Positions 15,382 to 24,097 of a stretch of 52,515 nt of DNA are shown one piece after another. Source of the stretch: CAYVUV01 sp964455095 (GTDB lineage Bacteria > Desulfobacterota > Binatia > HRBIN30 > CADEER01); assembly GCA_964455095.1 (NCBI GenBank), contig CAYVUV010000023.1, positions 1-52,515 on the forward strand. Direction: 5' to 3'. The notes under the pieces were generated by a model. The model was not told the origin of the DNA. It worked only from the letters and a program-made list of their open reading frames with translations, and did no database searches. Each line of letters starts with the position of its first letter. Positions within the stretch are counted from its first letter, which is position 1. Both the position numbers and the translations under genes were made by a program.

Positions 15382-17835
15382 TCACGCCGGTCGAGCCCGC
15401 TTCACAGCATGTCGTAGGGATCGACGTCGGCCATCAACCGCACGGCGCGCGCGCGCCGGCGCGTGCAGTCGCGCCAGGACCTGTGCCGCCGCGGCGCGCA
15501 TCGCGGCACCGCTGCGGCCGCGCAGGAGAATCTGGCGCCGATGGCGCTGGCGCAGACGCTCGAGTGGTGCCGGCGCCGGCCCGAGCACGACGAACCGCCC
15601 GCCGGCCAGCGCCCGCAGGCCCGCGGCCGCCTCGGCGCCGAGGCGCTCGACCGCCGCGACATCCTCGCCCTCGATGCGCAGCAGCAGCAGCCGCGACAGC
15701 GGCGGGTAGCCGAGCTCGCGGCGCGCCGCCATCTCGTGGCGGGCGAAGGCGCGGAAGTCGTGGGCGCGGGCGGCGCGCAGGCTGTAGTGCTCGGGCTGCA
15801 GGGTCTGGACGATGACCCGGCCCGGCTGCGCGCCGCGCCCGGCCCGGCCGGCAACCTGCGCAATGAGCTGGAAGGTTCGCTCGGCGGCGCGGAAGTCCGG
15901 AAAGGCCAGCGACAGATCGGCGAGCAACACGCCGACCAGCGTCACCCCCGGCACGTCGTGGCCTTTGGCGATCATTTGTGTGCCGACCAGAATATCGAGA
16001 CGCTTGGCGACCCACGCCTCGAGAATCGACAGCTGGCTGCCCTTGCGCCGCGTCGTATCGCGGTCCATGCGCCCGATCCGCGCCCCCGGAAACGCGCCGC
16101 GCAGCATCGCCTCGACCTGTTCGGTGCCGACGCCCCACTCGGCCAACGCCGGCTCGCCGCAGGTGGCGCAGCGCGCCGGGCGCGGCACGGTGTGGTCGCA
16201 GTAGTGGCAGCGCAGCGCGCGCCAATGGCGATGCCAGGTGAGCGTCACGCTGCAGTTCGGGCACATCAGCGGATCGCCGCAGGCGCGGCACTGCAGGAAG
16301 TTGGCAAACCCGCGCCGGTTGAGGAACAGCAAGCTCTGCCCACCGGCGGCCAGGTTGGCCTCGAGCGCCGCGGCGAGAACGGGCGACAATGGCGTGGTGG
16401 CGGGGGCATCGGCGCCGCGCAGATCGACGATGTCGACCGCCGGCAGCGGCCGCGACGCGACGCGTTCGGGCAGCTCGAGCAACCGGTAGCGGCCATCGGT
16501 GGCGTTCTGAAAGCTCTCCATCGCCGGGGTGGCCGAACCGAGCACCAGCGCACAGCCGCCCAGCTTGGCGCGCATCACGGCGACGTCGCGCCCATGGTAG
16601 CGCACGCCGTCGCCCTGTTTGTAGGCAGCGTCGTGCTCTTCGTCGACGATGACGACGCCCAGTCGTTGCAGCGGGGCGAAGACGGCCGAGCGGGCGCCGA
16701 TGGCGATCGCCGCTTCGCCGCGCGACAGCCGCCGCCACTCGTCCCAACGCTCCGCGTCGCTCAGCTGGCTGTGCAGCACGGCGACCTGCTCGCCGAAGCG
16801 GGCGCGCACGCGGTCGACCAGTTGGTGCGTGAGGGAGATCTCCGGAACCAGAATGAGCGCGGTGCGCCCCTGCGCCAGCGCCGTGGTGACGGCGTGCAGA
16901 TACACTTCGGTCTTGCCGCTGCCGGTGACACCGAAGAGCAGAAACGGCGCGAATCCGCCCGTCATCGCCTCGCCGATCGCCTCGACCGCGGCGCGTTGGG
17001 CAGCGGTGAGCGCGACGGGTCGGTCCGGCTGCACCGCGGGTGGCAACACGGTGCGGTACTGTTCCTCCTCGCGGCTGCGCACCAGGGCGGCCGCCGTCAG
17101 CGCGCGCAGCTTGGCCAGCGCGTCCGGAAACGAGCCGCGCAATTCGCGCGCGTCGGCGTGGCGCAATGGGTGGTCGCGCAGATAGCGATACAAGGCCAGC
17201 AAGGCCGGCCGGCGGGCGAAGCGCGGATCACTGTCCTCGACACGCTCGGCCGCCTCGTACAGGCGCACGCGGCGTGTCGGCACCGCCTCGCGGCGCAGCT
17301 GTTCGACGACCCGCACCGCGCCGTGCCGTTGCAACTGGGCCACGGTGCGGGCCGCGCCGGCGCCGAGTCGGCGGCGCAGCGCCTCGACGCTCTGCGGCCC
17401 GTCGGTGCGCAGCCGCGCCAGCAGCGCGCGCGCCGCCTCGGTGCGCCGGGCGCTGTCCACGCCATCGACGGCCTCGACCATGCGCTCGGTCTCGATGCGC
17501 AGCACGCCGGGCAACGCCGTCGCCAGCGCGTCGCCGAATGCGGCCAGGTAGTACTCGGCCATCCACTCGAGCAGTCGCAGCAGCGCGGGGTCGAGCACCG
17601 GTTCCGGATCGAGCACGGAGATCACGTCGCGCAACTGGTCACGCACCGGCGCGTCGACCCTCGCGACGACGATGCCCATGCTGCGCCGTCCGCCGAGTGG
17701 CACCAGCACCCGCGCCCCCGGCGCGGCCGCGCCGAGCTCGGGCGGCACACGGTAGTCGAGCGCGTCGAGGCGGCCCGGCGGCGGTACCAGCACGACGCGG
17801 ACGATCCGACCAACTCCTGGTGTGCGCTCCGCCAA
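15382..17835 (-). CDS. priA: Primosomal helicase PriA (C-terminal frameshift)
   Basis: A DNA helicase that restarts stalled forks. It begins at TTG 17835. The N-terminal DNA-binding domain includes LDYRVPPELGAAAPGARV. Then come Walker A GVTGSGKTEVYLH, the DEEHD box, zinc cysteines in paired CxxC motifs (CRACGDPLMCPNC, CHYC, CATC) and helicase motifs V-VI (GTQMIAKGHDVPGVTLVG, QVAGRAGRG). The frame as read ends in an Arg-rich, unconserved tail. The usual PriA ending (MADVDPYDML, stop at 15402) is encoded in another frame directly after a (GC)6 run at 15445-15456, so a small indel there has shifted the end. Confidence 0.93.
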   Translation of the reverse strand: MAERTPGVGRIVRVVLVPPPGRLDALDYRVPPELGAAAPGARVLVPLGGRRSMGIVVARVDAPVRDQLRDVISVLDPEPVLDPALLRLLEWMAEYYLAAFGDALATALPGVLRIETERMVEAVDGVDSARRTEAARALLARLRTDGPQSVEALRRRLGAGAARTVAQLQRHGAVRVVEQLRREAVPTRRVRLYEAAERVEDSDPRFARRPALLALYRYLRDHPLRHADARELRGSFPDALAKLRALTAAALVRSREEEQYRTVLPPAVQPDRPVALTAAQRAAVEAIGEAMTGGFAPFLLFGVTGSGKTEVYLHAVTTALAQGRTALILVPEISLTHQLVDRVRARFGEQVAVLHSQLSDAERWDEWRRLSRGEAAIAIGARSAVFAPLQRLGVVIVDEEHDAAYKQGDGVRYHGRDVAVMRAKLGGCALVLGSATPAMESFQNATDGRYRLLELPERVASRPLPAVDIVDLRGADAPATTPLSPVLAAALEANLAAGGQSLLFLNRRGFANFLQCRACGDPLMCPNCSVTLTWHRHWRALRCHYCDHTVPRPARCATCGEPALAEWGVGTEQVEAMLRGAFPGARIGRMDRDTTRRKGSQLSILEAWVAKRLDILVGTQMIAKGHDVPGVTLVGVLLADLSLAFPDFRAAERTFQLIAQVAGRAGRGAQPGRVIVQTLQPEHYSLRAARAHDFRAFARHEMAARRELGYPPLSRLLLLRIEGEDVAAVERLGAEAAAGLRALAGGRFVVLGPAPAPLERLRQRHRRQILLRGRSGAAMRAAAAQVLARLHAPARARRAVDGRRRSLRHAVKRARPA

Positions 17836-17930
17836 CTGCGTCAGGCCTCGGCGCCGGCCATCTCCGCCGCGCAGAGCGCGCTAGCGGCCGGTGGCGGCAG
17901 AATCAGCGGTGCGCGCGGTCATGGTGTTCC

Positions 17931-20900
17931 TCACGCGCGCACGATGCGCTGGTAGATCTTCGGCAACTCGCGCGGCAAGGCGGTGATGTCCTCGATGACC
18001 ATGTAGCGCGACTCATCGCACATCTGCCGCAGATAGTCATGTCCGGCCTTGTCGACCGTAATGCAGAACGGCGTCACCCCGGCGGCCTCCGCCTCGCGCA
18101 GAGCGACGGCGGTGTCGCGAATGCCGTAGACGTTGCTGCGCCGGTCCTGGCCGTAGTCGAAGTCCTGCGGAAAGCCGTCGCTGAGCAGAAAGAGGTGCTT
18201 GCTGCGCGCGCTCACGCCCGCCAGCTTCTCGACCGCGTGGCGCAATGCCGCGCCCATGCGCGTGCTGCGCTTGGGCTCGATGCCACCCATGCGCCCCTTC
18301 ACTGTCGGGGTGAGCGATTCGGCGAACGACTTGACCCGGTACACCTCGACGTTGTCGCGGCCGTGGCCGGAGAAGCCGTAGATGGCGTAGGCATCGCCGA
18401 TTTCCTCCAGCGCCTCGGCCATGACCACGAGCGTTTCCTTGGTGACATCGATGATCCGCCGCGGCCGCACGCGGCTGCCGCGCGGGGCCGGGGCCGCGTC
18501 GTCGGCCGTCTTCACGAGCGGCTCGTCGGTCGAGGCGCTCATATCGACCAGGAACAGCGTCGCGACATCGCGCTCCTGGCGCACGCGCGCGACGTACAGC
18601 TTGCCGGTCGGCACTCGGCCGGCGCGCACCTCGACGCGCGCCTCGATCGCCGCGTTGAGATCGAAATCCTCGCCGTCCTCCAGCCCGCGCACGGTGCGGT
18701 ACATGTCGGGACGGATGCGCTGGAACTGCCGCCGCACCTCCGGGATCACGCGCGCGTAGTCGGTCAGAGCGCGGTTGAAGAACTCGCCGGAATCGCCTTC
18801 GAGGTTGACCTCGTGCAGCCGGCACCAGTGACTGCGGTAATCGCCGATGTGGTAGTCCCACTCGTCGTACAGGAAGGACTCGCCCTTCCCCGACTCTTCC
18901 TTCCAGCGCCGCGGCACGCGGCGCGGGCCCTCGCCCGCGGCGCCGAGCAATTGCCGCAAGGCCTCGATCTGTTCGCTCGGAATCTTGCCGAGCAAATCCG
19001 TGATGTAGAGGCCGAGACCGTCGGTATCGTCGCCCGCGCCCTGCGTGATGCGCAGGTTGGCACCGGCGTCGAGCAGGCGCTTGAGCTCGTCGGCGGAAAT
19101 CGACTGGGCGCCGCCGCTGCCGTCGTCCGCCTGCGGGCTCAGCTCGAGCGGGGAAATCTCGGGCGGCTCACCGTCCTGGGGGGCCGAGACCGACGGCACG
19201 CGCGGCGCCGTCTGCGCCGGTGCGCCCTCGTCGCCCTCGTCAAAATAGGGATCGATCAGCGCATCGCCGGTGACGTGGTCGAGGAGCAGATCGCCGAGCA
19301 GCATCTCGCCGCGCGCCCGCGGGGCCAGGGTCGGCGACAGCGCCTCAGACAACGCGTGGGCGATGCGCATCGCGTCCTGCACCGACGCCGCAGCCTGCGT
19401 CAGCGGCGCCAGCAGCTCGCGCACGATGCTCGCCGGCGCCCCGGCGAGCCACGCGGGCACCGCGGCCGCGCCGTCGAGCAACGCCACGGCGAGCAGTCCG
19501 TCGAAGATCATCGCGCGCGACGGCGATGCCACCTGCGCCCAGCGGGCGAGCAGGTGCTCGGACACCCAGCGGCTCTCGTCGGCGACGCCCTTGTACATGG
19601 CACAGAGCCGGTGCTGGACGCGAAAGCCTTCGGCGAGCAGGAAGAGATCCTCCAGCACCTCCGGATGCTCGGCGCGTTCGAGGTACGCCAACAACGCGCT
19701 GCCCAGCGGCGCATCCGGATCCACCGGCGCGGTCGGCGGGGTGAAGTCGTAGGTGCCGAACTCGCGCCGGCCGGCGAGTTGCGCGGCGAGAAAGCGGTAG
19801 AGGCGCGCGTTGTCCTCGTGGGTGGCCAGCAGATCGACGCGCAGCGGCAACGCCACTTCGTTCTCGAACGGAAATTCCTCCAATGGCGGGCGCAGCCACA
19901 CGCCTTCGACGCCGCGCAGGCTGGTCGGCTGGCCGCTCAGCATCTGGATGTACTTGCGCAGCAAGCCCTGCAGCTCATCCAGCGTCGCCGAGGTCGACGC
20001 TTCGCGCAGGACGCGCAAGCTGGTGCGCGACTCGAGGGCGAAATACGCCAGACCGGCCTGGGGATTGTCGGCGGCCAACTTGAGACCGGTCGCGAACCAC
20101 GCGCTGACCACCGGCGGGCTGGCCTCTTCGTACAGCCGCGGCAGCGAGCTCAGGGCGATGCCTACCGCATCCGGAAAGCGCGCCGCGACCTCTTCGACAT
20201 GCGCCAGCGCCGCCAGGAGATGTGCCTCGGGCACCTGGCGCAAGAGGGCTCCGGCGACCGGCACCACGTCAGCGACCGCGTTTGCCAGCCGCTTGCCGGT
20301 GCGCGCGAGCACGCGCAGCAGGCCCTCGCGCGCCGCGCCGTCGACCGACTCGAGCGAGCCGGGGAGCTCGCGATAGAGCAGAAATGCCGGCTTCGCGGCC
20401 ACCGTCGCCAGGGCCAGGGTGATGCGCAAGAACAGCTCGCGCTCGCGCGGCGACCAGCGTCGAATCGCGCGCGGCAGCGCGCCGAAGAACTCGCGCTCTT
20501 TAATCGCCGGCGCCAGTGCCGCGCCGGCGCCGGCCCACAGCTGGTAGGAATCCGGGCTGAGCGTCAACACCGCGTGCGGCGCGGCGCTGAAAAAGGCCTG
20601 GGCGAGAAACTCGCCGTGCCAGCCGTGCTGCTGGTAGAGTCCGCGCCCGACCTCGGCCCAGGTGGTCAAGCGCGCCAGACCGTCGGGCTTGCGCAGCAGG
20701 GATGCGGTCGTGCCGAAGAACACGCCCGCCAATTTCGGCGACACAGCGGCCAGAGCGTTGCCGAGCCGGCACCACTCGGCCGCCGTGTCGAGCCCACCGG
20801 ACCCGAACGCGGTCGGCGCGACGGCAAAATACGCCATGGCGCCGTCGCGGCAGATCGGTTCGACCGTCGCCAGCTGCTCGCCCAGGGTCCACCAACGGAG

Positions 20901-21119
20901 GAAGGCCGCTGACTCGAAGGCGCGCCAGGCCGCGGCGGCGTGGCGGTAGTACTGTTGCGCGAGCACGGCCGATGCCACGGCCAGGCGGTCGCCGATTGCC
21001 AGCAGCGCCTCGTGCGCCGCCGCCCCCAGCGCCGTGGCGTCGCGATGCGCGGCTGCGCCGGCCGGGTCATTCAACAGATGACTGCTCAGCCAGACGTCGC
21101 GCGGCGGGCTCGCGTTCAT
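17931..21119 (-). CDS. Large NorD/CbbO-like protein with C-terminal von Willebrand A domain
   Basis: The protein has 1062 residues. Its C-terminal 200 residues form a VWA domain with a complete metal-binding (MIDAS) site: DMSAS at 859-863, a Thr in RSTRMGAALRH and an Asp in LLSDGFPQDFDYG. Just ahead is a basic linker, as in NorD/CbbO proteins. The N-terminal 600 residues are Ala/Leu-rich and probably helical repeats with no motif I recognise. NorD and CbbO work with NorQ/CbbQ ATPases to activate metal enzymes (nitric oxide reductase, Rubisco); the partner gene lies 42 bases upstream. Neither target enzyme is encoded here, and the protein is longer than NorD or CbbO as I know them. Likely cytoplasmic. 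Confidence 0.8.
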   Translation of the reverse strand: MNASPPRDVWLSSHLLNDPAGAAAHRDATALGAAAHEALLAIGDRLAVASAVLAQQYYRHAAAAWRAFESAAFLRWWTLGEQLATVEPICRDGAMAYFAVAPTAFGSGGLDTAAEWCRLGNALAAVSPKLAGVFFGTTASLLRKPDGLARLTTWAEVGRGLYQQHGWHGEFLAQAFFSAAPHAVLTLSPDSYQLWAGAGAALAPAIKEREFFGALPRAIRRWSPRERELFLRITLALATVAAKPAFLLYRELPGSLESVDGAAREGLLRVLARTGKRLANAVADVVPVAGALLRQVPEAHLLAALAHVEEVAARFPDAVGIALSSLPRLYEEASPPVVSAWFATGLKLAADNPQAGLAYFALESRTSLRVLREASTSATLDELQGLLRKYIQMLSGQPTSLRGVEGVWLRPPLEEFPFENEVALPLRVDLLATHEDNARLYRFLAAQLAGRREFGTYDFTPPTAPVDPDAPLGSALLAYLERAEHPEVLEDLFLLAEGFRVQHRLCAMYKGVADESRWVSEHLLARWAQVASPSRAMIFDGLLAVALLDGAAAVPAWLAGAPASIVRELLAPLTQAAASVQDAMRIAHALSEALSPTLAPRARGEMLLGDLLLDHVTGDALIDPYFDEGDEGAPAQTAPRVPSVSAPQDGEPPEISPLELSPQADDGSGGAQSISADELKRLLDAGANLRITQGAGDDTDGLGLYITDLLGKIPSEQIEALRQLLGAAGEGPRRVPRRWKEESGKGESFLYDEWDYHIGDYRSHWCRLHEVNLEGDSGEFFNRALTDYARVIPEVRRQFQRIRPDMYRTVRGLEDGEDFDLNAAIEARVEVRAGRVPTGKLYVARVRQERDVATLFLVDMSASTDEPLVKTADDAAPAPRGSRVRPRRIIDVTKETLVVMAEALEEIGDAYAIYGFSGHGRDNVEVYRVKSFAESLTPTVKGRMGGIEPKRSTRMGAALRHAVEKLAGVSARSKHLFLLSDGFPQDFDYGQDRRSNVYGIRDTAVALREAEAAGVTPFCITVDKAGHDYLRQMCDESRYMVIEDITALPRELPKIYQRIVRA

Positions 21120-21161
21120 GGCGCGCTGGGCGGCCGCCGCGGAGCGACGGTCGCGGCCGGA

Positions 21162-21968
21162 TCAGGCGCCGAAGATGGTGCAGACCAGCTCATCGATGGC
21201 GCGCTGGCTCTCGGCATCGTCGGTGAGGGACTTGCTGACCGACACCTCGCACGCCCGCCGCGGCGGCACGCCCTGGCGGATGAGTTGTCCGGCATAGATG
21301 AGCAAGCGCGTGCTGACGCCTTCTTCGAGGCCGCTGGCTTTCAGATGCCGCACTTTTTCCCCGAGCTTGGCGAGATCCATCGCCACCTCCACCGAGGTGC
21401 CGCTCTCGTGCGCGATCACCTGCGCTTCCTTCTCGCGCGGCGGGTAGTCGAACACGATGGTGACGAAGCGCTGGCGGGTGGAGTGCTTGAGGTCTTTCAG
21501 CACGCTCTGGTAGCCGGGGTTGTAGGAGATCACGAGCAGGAAATCGGGATGCGCTTCGAGGATCTCCCCGCGCTTGTCGATCGGCAGAATGCGGCGGTGG
21601 TCGGTGAGGGGATGAATCAGCACCGTGGTGTCCTTGCGCGCCTCGACGATCTCGTCGAGGTAGCAGAAGGCCCCGGCCTTGACCGCCTGCGTCAGCGGCC
21701 CATCGACCCAGATCGTCTCGTCCCCCTTGATCAGGTAGCGCCCGACCAGATCGCTGCCGGTCAGATCCTCGTGACAGGCGACGGTGATGAGATTGCCCGC
21801 GACGCCGTTGGTACCTTCGCCGCGCAGCGCGTGCGACATGTACTCGACGAAGCGCGTCTTGCCGCAGCCCGTCGGACCCTTGAGCAGCACGGGGAGCCGG
21901 CACTCGTAGGCGGCGCGAAAGACGCTCACCTCGTCGCCAATCGGCAGGTAGTAGGGCTCTGCAATCAC
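21162..21968 (-). CDS. MoxR-type AAA+ ATPase of the NorQ/CbbQ family
   Basis: The 268 residues begin with the NorQ/CbbQ pattern EPYYLPIGDEVSVFRAAY. Walker A is GPTGCGKT (31-38). The family-specific EDLTGSDLVGRYLI and DGPLTQAV follow. Walker B ends in D105-E106 (CYLDEIVEARKDT), and sensor 1 lies near LLVISYNPGYQS. A VWA protein directly follows, the standard MoxR-VWA chaperone pairing that remodels or inserts metal into a target enzyme. The start is probably the GTG at 21968, since a promoter lies only 30 bases upstream; earlier in-frame starts would place the promoter inside the gene. No clear ribosome site. Target unknown. Confidence 0.88.
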   Translation of the reverse strand: MIAEPYYLPIGDEVSVFRAAYECRLPVLLKGPTGCGKTRFVEYMSHALRGEGTNGVAGNLITVACHEDLTGSDLVGRYLIKGDETIWVDGPLTQAVKAGAFCYLDEIVEARKDTTVLIHPLTDHRRILPIDKRGEILEAHPDFLLVISYNPGYQSVLKDLKHSTRQRFVTIVFDYPPREKEAQVIAHESGTSVEVAMDLAKLGEKVRHLKASGLEEGVSTRLLIYAGQLIRQGVPPRRACEVSVSKSLTDDAESQRAIDELVCTIFGA

Positions 21969-21998
21969 GGGAGAATCCGTCTGGGGGGAACGGCGCGG

Positions 21999-22027
21999 AT
22001 AGTAGGGCGATCGCGCCGGCAAAGCAA
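21999..22027 (-). promoter_or_regulatory. Sigma-70-type promoter of the NorQ/NorD-like pair
   Basis: TTGCTT (22022-22027), 17 bases, TACTAT (21999-22004) on the minus strand, in the 80-base gap after the zinc-ribbon/TPR gene. Transcription would start about 24 bases before the GTG, so the pair can be expressed independently of the upstream gene. Confidence 0.5.
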
Positions 22028-22048
22028 CGTACCGGCGTAGGCCCTGCG

Positions 22049-23185
22049 TCACTCGGTGACGGTCTCCATGACGCGGCCGGACGCCGCATCCACCAGCTCG
22101 ACCTGTATCGGCTCGCCGATCTGGTGCTGGGCCTTCTTGTCGCGCAGGCCGGTGACGATGCGATCCCGGAAGCGCTTGCGCACCTCGGGCGGCATCCCGT
22201 CCATGGGAAAGTCGCGCATCACGACGCGCAGGGAGTGCTCGGTCGGCCACTCGATGCGATCGAGCTTCGGCCCGACGATCGGATGAGCGCGGAAGATCGA
22301 CTCGAAATCGGCTTTGACGCCGGTGGCCGCCGGCGGTGCCGGTGCCGCCCCTTCGGGCTTGGCGCCGGTCAGGCGGGCGAGCAGGTCGTCGACGCGTTGG
22401 CGTGTCGCGTCGTCCTCCGCCACGCCGCGCGCCTGCTTCAGGGCATCGAGTGCCTTGTCCGAATTGCCGGCCGCACGGTAGGCGATGGCGAGATTGAACT
22501 GCGCCTGGAAGAATTTCGGATCGGCCTTGAGCACCGTCTGGTACGTCTCGATGGCCTTGTCGGTCTGCTGCGCCGAAAGGTACATCGTCCCCAGATCCGT
22601 CAGCACGCCCGTGTCGCCGGGCTGGATGGCGAGGAAACGCTGGTAGTAGTCGATAGCGCGGTCGGCCTTCTCGCCATCGAACGCAATGTTGCCGAGCGCG
22701 CGCAGGGCATCGAGGTTCTTGGGGTCGATCTCGAGCACGTGCTCGTACGTCGTCGCGGCCGCCGCCAGGTAGGTGCGGTCGACCTGCCCGGCCTTATACT
22801 GGACGAAACCGAGCTGCTTCCAGATCTCCAGGTCGTCCGGTTTGCTGCGCGCCAGCTCCGTCATACGCTCGATGACCTGGCGCACGTCGTCGGGCACCGT
22901 CAGCGGTGGGTGGCCATCGGGCAACGGCGCGGCGGCGTTTGCCGCCGGGGCGCTCTCGCGCGGCGGCACGACGGCGGGCGGTGCGGCCGATCGGCTGGCG
23001 ACGAATATGGCGCCGGCCGCCACCGCCAGCACGACGGCAACCACGATCGCCGGGGCGAGCCGATCGGCGGCCACACGGCGGGCGGGCTTGCGCGCGATCC
23101 CATCCGCCCGCTCGCCACACTCCACGCAGAAGCGGGCTCCAGACACGAGCTGTGCGCCGCAATGGGTACAAAACCGCTGGTCCAT
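22049..23185 (-). CDS. Zinc-ribbon, single-membrane-span TPR protein
   Basis: The protein has 378 residues. The N-terminus has a zinc ribbon CxxC-x10-CxxC (CTHCGAQLVSGARFCVEC, residues 6-23). One membrane helix spans about 43-65 (APAIVVAVVLAVAAGAIFVA), followed by an Ala/Pro linker. Several TPRs span about 110-260 (DALRALGNIAFDGEKADRAI; GVLTDLGTMYLSAQQTDKAI; AQFNLAIAYRAAGNSDKAL). A C-terminal domain contains DFPMDGMPPEVRKRF. The topology suggests a cytoplasmic ribbon and a periplasmic TPR platform. The ATG has AGAGGAT before it. It lies upstream of the NorQ/NorD-like pair and may assist it, but a separate promoter sits between them. Partners unknown. Confidence 0.75.
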   Translation of the reverse strand: MDQRFCTHCGAQLVSGARFCVECGERADGIARKPARRVAADRLAPAIVVAVVLAVAAGAIFVASRSAAPPAVVPPRESAPAANAAAPLPDGHPPLTVPDDVRQVIERMTELARSKPDDLEIWKQLGFVQYKAGQVDRTYLAAAATTYEHVLEIDPKNLDALRALGNIAFDGEKADRAIDYYQRFLAIQPGDTGVLTDLGTMYLSAQQTDKAIETYQTVLKADPKFFQAQFNLAIAYRAAGNSDKALDALKQARGVAEDDATRQRVDDLLARLTGAKPEGAAPAPPAATGVKADFESIFRAHPIVGPKLDRIEWPTEHSLRVVMRDFPMDGMPPEVRKRFRDRIVTGLRDKKAQHQIGEPIQVELVDAASGRVMETVTE

Positions 23186-23283
23186 CGGATCCTCTCGGAA
23201 GGGTGGGCAGCGATCAGCTGCGGCGCGCCGGAGTGGAGCGGCTTGAATATGCCCGGGCACGCAAGCGTCTCACAGACGCAACG

Positions 23284-23312
23284 TTGCCCGCGCGGCAGAG
23301 GTCGCATAGAGT
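23284..23312 (+). promoter_or_regulatory. Possible promoter of the lipoprotein gene
   Basis: TTGCCC (23284-23289), 17 bases, TAGAGT (23307-23312) in the 219-base divergent gap between the TPR gene and the lipoprotein gene, about 90 bases before the latter. Confidence 0.35.
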
Positions 23313-23404
23313 CACGGCGCTTGAAGCTAGCAGCTGTCCGCTGTACTTCCAACCATCGCGGAAGCGCTCGGGCAGGCGCGGTTGAGGCGGCAAGGAGGAG
23401 ACGG

Positions 23405-23971
23405 ATGATCGGTTGGATACGGTCGATGAGCATGGTGATGGTGGGAGGTATGATGCTCGGCTCCTGCACCTGCCATCGCACACTCCCAGAGGCCCCAACG
23501 CAAACGGAGCGCCGCCCGAGCGGCGGCTTCGGGGCTGCCCTCCCAACCAAGGGGCAAGCCGCCAAAGTCGTGGTGACGCCCCGCGTTACACCGGCGGTGC
23601 CGACCGGCTCCCCAGTGGGTGAGACGCCCACGCCGGGCGCGGTCTCGCTGCCGGCTGATTTCCCGCAAGACGTGCCCGTCTTCAAGGACGCCGAGGCCTT
23701 CGCGGTCCAGCAACTCGCCGGCGACGCCCACAACGTGCTGTTCCACGTCGATGCCGACGCGCCGGAGATCTTCAACTACTACCGCGACAACATGCGCACC
23801 GAAGGCTGGAACGTCACGCAGGAATACCAGCACAACAACCAGTCATTCCTGTCGTTCCGCAAGGGCGATACGATCACCAACATGACCGTGAGCAAGGACC
23901 CCCGCACCGGCAAGCAGATCATCGCCATCATGTACTACGAGGAGAAGCCGCTGCCGTTTCCGGAGTTCTGA
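23405..23971 (+). CDS. Lipoprotein of unknown function (188 aa)
   Basis: A short signal sequence (MSMVMVGGMML) is followed by the lipobox LGSC with the lipidated cysteine at C21; lspA at 6.2 kb would process it. After a Pro/Thr-rich linker (about 30-80) a folded domain starts at LPADFPQDVPVFKDAEAF and includes HVDADAPEIFNYYRDNM followed by GWNV and a C-terminal beta-rich stretch. This Asp-Phe-Pro-x-Asp-x-Pro start and the YYRDNMRTEGW helix recall short stress-type domains of delta-proteobacterial lipoproteins, but I cannot assign a function. The ATG is preceded by AAGGAGGAGACGG, an optimal ribosome site. Possibly in an operon with the metalloproteases. Confidence 0.75.
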   Translation: MIGWIRSMSMVMVGGMMLGSCTCHRTLPEAPTQTERRPSGGFGAALPTKGQAAKVVVTPRVTPAVPTGSPVGETPTPGAVSLPADFPQDVPVFKDAEAFAVQQLAGDAHNVLFHVDADAPEIFNYYRDNMRTEGWNVTQEYQHNNQSFLSFRKGDTITNMTVSKDPRTGKQIIAIMYYEEKPLPFPEF

Positions 23972-24097
23972 GGCGGATAGCGTCGCGGGCGAACGTGGTC
24001 CGCGATCGTTGGGCGAGTTGAACCAGGCCCGGTTCGGCGGTACAAATCTGCGCGTGAGCCGCCGTTCTGGCACCTGCGTGCCTGGCTTTGTGCCGGG

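Noticed and set aside
17881..17922. A 13-codon ATG frame between priA and the VWA gene with a GAGGAA ahead
   Set aside because: Too short to support, and nothing in context needs it.
17040..20912. A 1290-codon open frame on the plus strand opposite priA and the VWA gene
   Set aside because: It is Arg/Ala/Gln-rich without any domain, covers two well-supported genes and arises from high GC at third positions. Similar antisense frames at 3306-5297 (minus), 15463-17955 (plus) and 47201-50323 (plus) are rejected for the same reason.
23990..24070. Hairpin GAACC/GGTTC after the lipoprotein gene as a terminator
   Set aside because: Only five base pairs and no T run.
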